Positions 26,024 through 33,300 of a DNA stretch of 41,621 bases are shown here, in pieces (the first letter of the stretch is position 1; every line of letters starts with the position of its first letter). Source of the stretch: Candidatus Poseidoniaceae archaeon (GTDB lineage Archaea; Thermoplasmatota; Poseidoniia; Poseidoniales; Poseidoniaceae); NCBI GenBank assembly GCA_024958795.1, contig JANXHP010000022.1:1-41621 (forward strand). Reading direction: 5' to 3'. The notes beneath the pieces were generated by a model. That model saw only the letters and a program-made list of their open reading frames with translations. It was not told where the DNA came from and made no database searches. The translations under genes and the position numbers were made by a program.

Positions 26024-26137
26024 ATGAACGGTATTGATGACACTTTTATTTCTTCATTCTGTCCACATTGTGGATTCATGTTGGGAGAATTCGTTCCAGG
26101 ATTCCCTTGCCCACACTGTGGAGAACCTCTCATCTAA
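26024..26137 (+). CDS. 37-residue double-knuckle zinc-ribbon microprotein
   Basis: The short frame begins ATG and ends TAA two bases before the end of convergent asnS. It encodes two 'CPHCG' knuckles 12 residues apart (C13/C16 and C29/C32), a complete zinc ribbon and little else. The exact duplicate knuckles and good spacing argue for a real gene although it is tiny. AT-rich, TATA-like sequence lies 15-35 bases upstream, so the message may be leaderless. Similar archaeal miniature zinc ribbons exist, mostly of unknown role; nucleic-acid or protein binding is likely. Confidence 0.65.
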   Translation: MNGIDDTFISSFCPHCGFMLGEFVPGFPCPHCGEPLI

Positions 26138-26139
26138 TT

Positions 26140-27471
26140 TCAAGGGGAAACTCTTCGTGAATCTCTTGGGAATGGAATGACTTCTCTAATGTGATCTGCA
26201 CCAGTTAGCCATGAACATACCCTGTCAACGCCAAGCCCGAAACCACCATGAGGAACACCACCATATGAACGAGTATCAATGTAAAACTGGTATGCAGCCT
26301 TATCAGTTCCTTCTTCATCAAGTCGGGCAAGTAATTCTTCTTCTGACCAAGTCCTCTCCCCTCCTCCGATAATTTCACCATAGCCCTCAGGAGCCAACAA
26401 GTCGTGGCAAAGAACATACTTGTCCTCATCAGGGTCAACTCTGTGGTAGAATGGTTTTGCAATCTTTGGATAGTGTGTAAGGAAGTGAGGAACATCGAAA
26501 TCTTGAGTTAATACCTTCTCCTTTGAATAATCCAGGTCTTGACCCCATTCTATTTCCACTCCCATTCCCTGTAATGTTTCAACTGCTTCATCGTATCTCA
26601 TTCTAGGATATGGGCTATCTGCATATCTTGCTACCAACTCAAGGTCTCTTCCAATACTTTCCAGTTCAGTTGAGCGATGTTCAAGAAGGTCTCCTGCAAT
26701 TTTTCTAACAACACCTTCTCCATGTGCCATTATCTCGTTATTTGTGGCCCAAGCAACTTCCATTTCAGCGTGCCAAAATTCAGTTAAATGTCTCCTAGTA
26801 CGTGATTTTTCTGCACGGAATGATGGTGCTATTGTGTAGAGTCTCTCCAATGCTGGCATCGCTGCTTCTGCGTATAGTTGCCATGATTGTGTTAGGTAAA
26901 CTTTCCTTCCAAAGTATGGTACCTCAAATAATGTTGAACCGCCTTCAACTGCACCTGCAACAAAGTTTGGAGCTTGATATTCAGTAAAATCCAAGTCTCT
27001 AAAATAGTTATGAATTGCACCAAATACAGTACTGCGCATCTGCAACATTGTTGTCATTCTAGATGTTCTAAGATATAGGTGGCGATTGTCTAGTAAAAAC
27101 TCTGTTTCTCCACCATCAGCAGCCTGCATTGCAGACTCAGTAATTGGGAAAGGACGTTCTGGATTTACGCTACCGACAATTTCAACAGAACTTGCGACCA
27201 TTTCATGTCCACCATCTGCTCTTTCATCGACATTTATCATGCCTGTTATTATTATTGATGATTCGATAAGTGCGCCCTTTGCATCCTCAAAAGGGTCATC
27301 TCCAACAGCATCTCTCTTTACAACGCACTGAATGTCACCAGTAGAATCTCGTAATACGATGAAGCGGATTTTGTTGGAACCACGGCTACGCTTTACCCAG
27401 CCCATTAATTCCACTTCTTGTCCGTCATAATTTCCGGCTTGTACATCGCCGATAAAGATGGTCTTCACCAT
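26140..27471 (-). CDS. asnS: Asparaginyl-tRNA synthetase
   Basis: A class IIb synthetase of 443 residues. An N-terminal OB-fold anticodon-binding domain ('VELMGWVKRSRGSNKIRF') is followed by the catalytic core with motif 2 'FRAEKSRTRRHLTEFWHAEME' in two overlapping parts and motif 3 'GFGLGVDRVCSWLTG'. 'GYGEIIGGGER' and the ending 'IREVIPFPRDSRR' match AsnRS better than the closely related AspRS. It is divergent from the carbamate kinase gene across a 141-base spacer that holds a long palindrome. Confidence 0.92.
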   Translation of the reverse strand: MVKTIFIGDVQAGNYDGQEVELMGWVKRSRGSNKIRFIVLRDSTGDIQCVVKRDAVGDDPFEDAKGALIESSIIITGMINVDERADGGHEMVASSVEIVGSVNPERPFPITESAMQAADGGETEFLLDNRHLYLRTSRMTTMLQMRSTVFGAIHNYFRDLDFTEYQAPNFVAGAVEGGSTLFEVPYFGRKVYLTQSWQLYAEAAMPALERLYTIAPSFRAEKSRTRRHLTEFWHAEMEVAWATNNEIMAHGEGVVRKIAGDLLEHRSTELESIGRDLELVARYADSPYPRMRYDEAVETLQGMGVEIEWGQDLDYSKEKVLTQDFDVPHFLTHYPKIAKPFYHRVDPDEDKYVLCHDLLAPEGYGEIIGGGERTWSEEELLARLDEEGTDKAAYQFYIDTRSYGGVPHGGFGLGVDRVCSWLTGADHIREVIPFPRDSRRVSP

Positions 27472-27556
27472 ATTCGCACCGGCTCTTCCTATATCGCATC
27501 GTAATTCAAGTTCACCCTAATACAATCTTCAATGGAAAATGTAAAACAGTGCAAAA

Positions 27557-27577
27557 ATGATGCAATAATTGCATCAT
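27557..27577. promoter_or_regulatory. 21-bp palindrome between asnS and the carbamate kinase gene, candidate operator
   Basis: The arms ATGATGCAA and TTGCATCAT are perfect inverted repeats separated by TAA. The right arm touches a TATA-like CTATAG (27578-27583) that would serve the plus-strand gene at 27613, so a dimeric regulator bound here would cover its BRE region and could also affect asnS. Confidence 0.5.
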
Positions 27578-27583
27578 CTATAG
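27578..27583 (+). promoter_or_regulatory. Candidate TATA box of the carbamate kinase gene
   Basis: CTATAG lies 30-35 bases before the ATG, predicting a leader of only a few bases. No Shine-Dalgarno-like sequence precedes the ATG, which agrees with near-leaderless translation. Confidence 0.35.
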
Positions 27584-27612
27584 CAAAGTGTCAAAGGCGA
27601 GTCTTGTGATTT

Positions 27613-28527
27613 ATGCCCATGCGGCAAATTGCGGTGTATGCTATTGGTGGCAACGCCCTCTCTTCTCCTTCTGGAGAAAATGAACAACAAAGTTCGCAGG
27701 TTCTTGCTAGAGTAATGAGTGATGTCGTCGATCTATTAGAGGGTGGATGGGGTGTAATTCTAACCCATGGTAACGGTCCACAAGTAGGTCATTTGCTGGC
27801 AATGGATGAAAAGCAAAGCCATGCGATGGATAGTTGGGTAGCAGCTACACAAGGAATGATAGGACATTCATTATCAATTAATTTGGACTCAATTCTAATG
27901 AGGAGAAGAAGGCCTGAAAGAACAGCAGTTGTATTGACAAGGGTCGAGGTCAACGGTGGCGATAAAGGATTTCAATATCCTACAAAACCAGTGGGTCCAA
28001 TCTTATCCAGTGATGTAGTGATGGCTGCTGACTGGGATATTGCTGAGACAATTGAGGGTCCGAGAAGAGTTGTTGCCAGTCCTCTTCCAATGAGAGTTCT
28101 AGACCTTCAAGTAATACAAAAATTGGTTGAGTTAAAAGCGGTTGTTATTTGTGGCGGCGGTGGAGGTATTCCCTTGGTAAAGAAAAAAAATCACTATGTT
28201 GGGGTACCCGCAGTTATTGACAAAGACCGACTTTCATCATTATTGGCAATTGAATTACAAGCAGATGCTCTAATTATTTCCACAGCGATTGACAGTGTGA
28301 AAACAGGTTTCGGTAGTGCAAATGAAATCAGTCATAATGTACTAACCATCGACCAGTGTGAACAATTCATTGCAGAGGATCAATTTCCAGCAGGTTCGAT
28401 GGGTCCAAAAATTGGAAGCTTGATGGAAGCAGCATTGCACAATCCAAAATGTAAAGCGATATTGTGTCAACCTGGCGATGCAATGAAGGCACTACGTGGA
28501 GAAGCCGGTACTACAATTCGTCAATAA
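27613..28527 (+). CDS. arcC: Carbamate kinase family protein
   Basis: The family interconverts carbamoyl phosphate plus ADP with carbamate plus ATP. The 304-residue protein shows the amino-acid-kinase motifs of ArcC: 'AIGGNAL', 'LTHGNGPQVG', 'AATQGMIGHSLS', 'FQYPTKPVGPI', 'VICGGGGGIPLV' and 'GSMGPKIGSLMEAA'. All are well kept, so it is probably active. No arginine deiminase or ornithine transcarbamoylase lies nearby, so its pathway, whether catabolic ATP production or carbamoyl phosphate supply, is unclear. A second ATG at 27619 is possible. Confidence 0.93.
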   Translation: MPMRQIAVYAIGGNALSSPSGENEQQSSQVLARVMSDVVDLLEGGWGVILTHGNGPQVGHLLAMDEKQSHAMDSWVAATQGMIGHSLSINLDSILMRRRRPERTAVVLTRVEVNGGDKGFQYPTKPVGPILSSDVVMAADWDIAETIEGPRRVVASPLPMRVLDLQVIQKLVELKAVVICGGGGGIPLVKKKNHYVGVPAVIDKDRLSSLLAIELQADALIISTAIDSVKTGFGSANEISHNVLTIDQCEQFIAEDQFPAGSMGPKIGSLMEAALHNPKCKAILCQPGDAMKALRGEAGTTIRQ

Positions 28528-28598
28528 TGCATTAATTATTTTTCCAAAATGCAAAACTCTGCAAGCACATCTTCAATAAGCGAATCGTTTTAGGCCAA

Positions 28599-29051
28599 AT
28601 GATGACTAACGAGTTGACAACAATCGAAGCCGAAGCACATTGTGATGGACCATGTGGTGTATATGATCCCGCTAGTGCAAGAATTGCTGCTGAAGCAGTA
28701 CAATCGATGACAAATAAAATGCTTACTTTAGAATGCCCTGACACTTCCAATGGACCTGCAATGGCCGCTTATCTAAACACGATGAGCCGCTATGCTGCTA
28801 TCAAAGAAGAAGAGGGTCACAAGTGCAAATCTGAATTGCTCGTCTTATGGACAGATTTCTTCAAACCTATTCACCTAGAAGCAAACCCAAATTTACATGA
28901 CACCTTTTGGAAAGCTGCAAAGTTATGCTCTGCTTGTAAAGTAGAAGTTTCTGCAGTACATGCACAAGAACTGATGGATGCAATCGAAGAAATCCATCAT
29001 ATGTTTTGGGCTGTAAAAGGAAGAGAAGTCGCTTGGGTTCGTGCATCTTGA
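28599..29051 (+). CDS. sodN: Nickel superoxide dismutase precursor
   Basis: Ni-SOD converts superoxide to oxygen and peroxide. After a propeptide of 13 residues the sequence reads 'HCDGPCGVYDPASARIAAEA', the nickel hook: His1, Cys2 and Cys6 of the mature enzyme bind nickel once the propeptide is removed. The rest fits the four-helix bundle, with 'YAAIKEEEGHKCKSELLVLW', 'KLCSACKVEVSA' and 'IHHMFWAVKGR'. It is strikingly similar, as I recall them, to Ni-SODs of marine cyanobacteria. The propeptide must be cut exactly before His1, presumably by the peptidase encoded next (start 20 bases downstream). The pair forms an operon. Confidence 0.97.
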   Translation: MMTNELTTIEAEAHCDGPCGVYDPASARIAAEAVQSMTNKMLTLECPDTSNGPAMAAYLNTMSRYAAIKEEEGHKCKSELLVLWTDFFKPIHLEANPNLHDTFWKAAKLCSACKVEVSAVHAQELMDAIEEIHHMFWAVKGREVAWVRAS

Positions 29052-29070
29052 ATCAGCAAGGGGATTTTCC

Positions 29071-29361
29071 ATGTCCGATTTCCACGTAATTATTCGTGGT
29101 GATTCAATGTGGCCAACATTTAGTGATGGTGAAAAAATAACGGCCAGTAAAGTAAGTAAGAAGAATTTTACAATAGGAACTATCGTCGTTTCAAAGCATC
29201 CGTTAAAATCTGAAGTCATCATTGTTAAGAGGATAAAGGATATTCTTACAGATAATCAATTATTTCTCCAAGGAGACAATCCCGACCCATTGGCTAGTGA
29301 AGATTCACATAATTTCGGACCAGTCAATATTGAATTGGTCGTTGGAATAATCAAAACTTGA
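29071..29361 (+). CDS. sodX: Nickel-SOD maturation peptidase (S26-like, SodX)
   Basis: This 96-residue signal-peptidase-like serine protease has catalytic Ser12 in 'RGDSMWPTF' and general-base Lys53 in 'IIVKRI', with 'LQGDNPDPLASEDSHNFG' as the conserved box after the Lys. Unlike ordinary signal peptidase I it has no transmembrane helix, as expected for the cytosolic enzyme that trims the SodN propeptide. An open frame extends to 29041, overlapping sodN, but ATG 29071 with AGGGG upstream is the better start. Adjacent placement after sodN is the common arrangement in bacteria. Confidence 0.92.
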   Translation: MSDFHVIIRGDSMWPTFSDGEKITASKVSKKNFTIGTIVVSKHPLKSEVIIVKRIKDILTDNQLFLQGDNPDPLASEDSHNFGPVNIELVVGIIKT

Positions 29362-29393
29362 GAATAATGATGAACTTTTTGCTGTTAATGAGG

Positions 29394-29467
29394 CGGGCCT
29401 GACGGGGTTCGAACCCGCGACCGATGGATTAAGAGTCCATCGCTCTACCTGACTAAGCTACAGGCCC
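29394..29467 (-). tRNA. tRNA-Lys (anticodon CTT)
   Basis: On the minus strand the acceptor GGGCCTG pairs with CAGGCCC, with G as the next base; the anticodon arm is ATGGA-CTCTTAA-TCCAT, giving anticodon CTT; the T arm has GCGGG-TTCGAAC-CCCGT. CCA is not encoded. There is no intron. Confidence 0.95.
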
Positions 29468-29486
29468 ATCCCGCCCTCTTGCAACC

Positions 29487-29497
29487 CGTATTTAACC
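29487..29497 (-). promoter_or_regulatory. TATA box of tRNA-Lys
   Basis: On the minus strand the sequence reads GGTTAAATACG, centred about 26 bases before the tRNA 5' end at 29467, an ideal archaeal position. Confidence 0.55.
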
Positions 29498-29536
29498 ATT
29501 GACGGTGTAATTTGCTTAGTAGTGAAGGGAGTTGAA

Positions 29537-30241
29537 TTAAGCAAGTCTACCGACTTGATTGATATGAGTTTCAACACCATTTGCACCTGCTAATACAACA
29601 GCATCACAAACGTTGTTGAACAATCCAACTTGAACAACTCCCGCAATGTGCAATATTTCCGCCTCCATCTTCACTGGATTAGTAATGGTCGGTCCACAAT
29701 GCGCATCTGCGATTAGATTTCCATTATCGGTGACAACAGCATTATCTCCTGCCATTCTGCAATTAACTCTACAATCTAATAATCGAGATAAAGCACGAAT
29801 TGTTGCACTACTAGAAAATGGAGTTATCTCAATCGGAAGAGGAAAGGCGCCAAGAACAGCAACTCTCTTTCTATCATCTGCAACTACAACCATGGCTGAA
29901 GATTCTTGCACCACTATTTTTTCTCGTAATAATGCAGCACCTCCGCCCTTAATTAGTTGGAAATTTGAGTCATATTCATCAGCACCATCAATTACAATAT
30001 CCAATCCATCAATACTAGATAAATCAACAAGTGGAATCCCAACTTCCAAAGCAAGTTTTTCAGTTGCAAGCGAGGTTGGAACACCAACGATTTCCAAACC
30101 CTCTTCAGAGATCATTCGCCCTAATTCAATGACAGTATGTTTTACAGTTGAGCCAGTTCCAAGACCAACTTTCATCCCAGTTCTTACGAATGAGCATGCT
30201 GCAATTCCAGCCTCTTTCTTCAGTTGCTCAACATCGGCCAT
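29537..30241 (-). CDS. rpiA: Ribose 5-phosphate isomerase A
   Basis: RpiA interconverts ribose 5-phosphate and ribulose 5-phosphate. The protein has 'GLGTGSTV' (phosphate loop), 'VPTSLATEKLA', 'DIVIDGADEYD' with the catalytic Asp pair, 'IKGGGAALLREKIV' with the catalytic Glu and Lys, and ends with 'VGLFNNVCDAVVLAGANGVE' in the usual place. The frame is open to 30301, but 'MADVEQLKKEAG' at 30241 is where RpiA proteins normally start (234 residues). Its substrate also feeds PdxS. Confidence 0.96.
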   Translation of the reverse strand: MADVEQLKKEAGIAACSFVRTGMKVGLGTGSTVKHTVIELGRMISEEGLEIVGVPTSLATEKLALEVGIPLVDLSSIDGLDIVIDGADEYDSNFQLIKGGGAALLREKIVVQESSAMVVVADDRKRVAVLGAFPLPIEITPFSSSATIRALSRLLDCRVNCRMAGDNAVVTDNGNLIADAHCGPTITNPVKMEAEILHIAGVVQVGLFNNVCDAVVLAGANGVETHINQVGRLA

Positions 30242-30349
30242 GAGCAGTGGGTATTGGATATAGTTCATGATGCTTTTCTCAAAGCCAATGCGATAAAGCA
30301 CTGTGTGATGTCAAAAGTCTTTTCAGTCTAGCATTGATGTATAGGGGAT

Positions 30350-33300
30350 ATGGGAGCAGATACTAGTTGTAGGTCTGCGGCGATTGCCTTAGTTTTCATT
30401 TTCTTAGTTTCCTCATTTGCGGGTCTTATTTCTAATCAAGAAAATGATATTTTGGAATACCAATCAATTCAATCTGCATCAACTCCGATTGGACAAAGTA
30501 GTTTGCTAACTGTTGGTTCCTTTCCAGATGGTTCAAACCAAAAAGTGAGTATTTCTGTTCCAGATGGAGAAGCAATTCAAACATTAGATTTGAATGTTGA
30601 AGCTGCAACATTGACAACATCCACTGCCTTTTCATGGGATGAATCAACTGATTATGCAACTGGAACTGTATATGATGGAATGGATGTTAATGGTACATCA
30701 TTGACAATATTGCCGCAAGGAATTGAATGGGATTTTGAAGGAAGTCAACAAGGTTGGACCTTTGGGACGGGATGGATGCATGGTGCTGATACAGGTCTCA
30801 GTGCGCCAAAGGTACATAGTGGCGTAGATGGAATTTACACATATAATGGAAATTACCCTAACAATATTGGTACCACTTATTGGGCAACTTCTCCTGCCTT
30901 TGATTGTTCAGGGTGCAGTGGCGCTTGGCAGTTGAAATATTGGAAGAGATTAGGAGTTGAGTCGAATTCTTGGGATCACGCTTATGTTGCAGTTACAAAT
31001 ACAAATGGTGGATGGCAAACAATTTATTCAAGCTCATACGTAAATGATAATCAATTCTATCAAGTGACAAATACGATTAGTAATTATATTAACGGCAATT
31101 CCAATTTCAAGGTTAGATTTGGGATTGGAACAACTGATTCTAGCGTCACATATACTGGATGGAATGTCGATGATGTTGTTATCGAACCAGTTGGTGGTGT
31201 TTCGGCGGGTGAAGGAAATTGGACGTCACAACCTTTCAGCCCCCTCTCTTTAGGAATGGGCGAGGATAGGGCGTTTGGAATGATGTATATGGATGCAGTC
31301 GTTCCTGCAGGTTCAATGTTCGATTGGAGTTTGATGGATGCCTCTACAGGCCAACTAATACCGCAATATTCCAATTTTGAAACAACAAGTATGGATTTAG
31401 GAATGGTAGACTGGCAAAAGTACCCGTCGGTTAGAATCAAAATCCATATGGGAACAGGTCAAGGGAATAGTGCACCAATAATCAATGGATTTCATTTTGA
31501 AGGAAAAATCTTTGAAGATTTCAAAGATGATCCGATAAGAATTGGTTGGCAATTACAGGGTTCTGCTTGGACAACTGGTACAATTAGTGGTACATCAGAT
31601 GTATTGTCTCCAATCTATAGAATGAGGTCTGGATTCGGTGCTATAGTCAGCCATTCAGTAATCAATGCAGGTTGCGAACTGCAATATACGTTAGATAGTG
31701 GCCAGTCATGGACAACACTTCCTAGTGATACGATGGAGTCGTTAAATTCACCAGAATTCATGATCCAATTCAGATTCACATCTACAGGTACTTGTAGTAT
31801 TGACACTTTTGATGTAGAATTAGTACATACTTCCGTTCCGGATGGACTTAGAATTGATGTGGGATTAGACGGCATTCCTGATTGGTCCTTGAATAACCCC
31901 GGAGATGGTCGTTTTGGAATACAGGATGAACATAGATTTGGTTCAGAATGGAAGAGTTCTAATTCAATACCAACAGCACCATCTTTCTTTGAATTATTAT
32001 TACCCGTTTCAGGAGTATCCGATTTTTCCTTTGCTCTGGCTAGTGATGTTGAAATGAAAAATCCATATACGACAATTTCAGTAGAGGGGACCTCAATTAT
32101 CAACAAACCATTATCTGACCTGCTGAATTGTAGGCAAATTAGTCTAACCTCTAGTGAACTTACATCTTTGAATAATGCACTAGGTGGAAGTAGTGACTTT
32201 TCGATGAAAGTAATCACTATCAGAGTTGGCTCTTCGGACTCTCCAGCTGAAGTGATGTTGGGTGGAATATTCGCACCATGGGATACCAACATCAACTTAT
32301 CATTTTCAGCAACAGATGCATTAGTATTAGCGCTAAATAGTGAACTTACATCAATAATTCCGACTGTTGGTGTTAAGGAAGTAAAATTGCCTGTTAGGAT
32401 GGGTAGCACGGGAGCGATTAGATTAACAGTAAACGGAGTTACTTCACAATCATCAGTAACTCCAGTTTCGCTTTCTGTTAGCAATGTAGTGGACACATTT
32501 ACTCCTAGTGTGGAATGGTATGAAGTTGAAAGTGTATTTGATTTCTCTAATTTAGGTGTCTCAAATGCATTATCTCATGCTAAGTCAAATGGCTGGTCTG
32601 TAGAGATGAAATTGGATGGACAGAATCAATTTTCTTCAATTAGATGCCCATTGACTTCACTGAATCTAACAGGTTCTAGTATCTCGGGTTGCACACTTTC
32701 TGGTGTTAATTTATTATGGACAAATGCTGGTGCAGATGGAAGAATTTCAGTAATTGATGCGGGTCAATATATGCAGGTAGAGCATCAATTCAAGTTCCCA
32801 GAATCTTGGAATGATGAACCTTCATTATCATTATCAGTATTTTTGATTGCACCAACAGGTCCGATGATTCCAGTAAACATGGATTTCGGTCTTGGAAATT
32901 CAGCAGGCGTTGAAAATGATGTAACACTCAAATCGTGGTCTGTAGTTACATCTGAAGGAGTACATTCGGTAGAATCTTCTCCATATCTCAATCCAGGCCA
33001 ACAAGTTACTGTTGAAGCAGTATTAGGCTTTGAAGAAGTATTTTTGAGCCCATCACCTCGCTCAGGACAAACGTTGGTTAGATTACTTGAAGATGGCGTG
33101 GAAGTAACTTCCTCATCTTTGGTAGTCAATGGTATTGTATCGTTACCCTATACAATTCCAACTGGAGTAAGTTCAGTTGATTTAGAAATTATCCTAGAAC
33201 CCCTAAAGGGGCAAGGAATAGGTTATGAAAGTGTGAGTAATTTGACATTTGAGTTTGATACTATTGCGCCAGCAATACTCTCAATGGATGTTGAACAATT

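Noticed and set aside
29646-30263. 205-residue open frame opposite rpiA
   Set aside because: rpiA on the other strand has all its catalytic motifs; this frame resembles no protein.
30256-30263. TATA-like CTATATCC (minus strand) as an rpiA promoter
   Set aside because: It is only about 19 bases from the chosen ATG, too close for a normal archaeal start at or before it.
31615-32496. Long open frame opposite the giant surface protein
   Set aside because: It lies wholly inside a gene with a signal peptide, membrane anchor and recognisable domains; the antisense frame has low-complexity Ser/Thr-rich sequence typical of a shadow.
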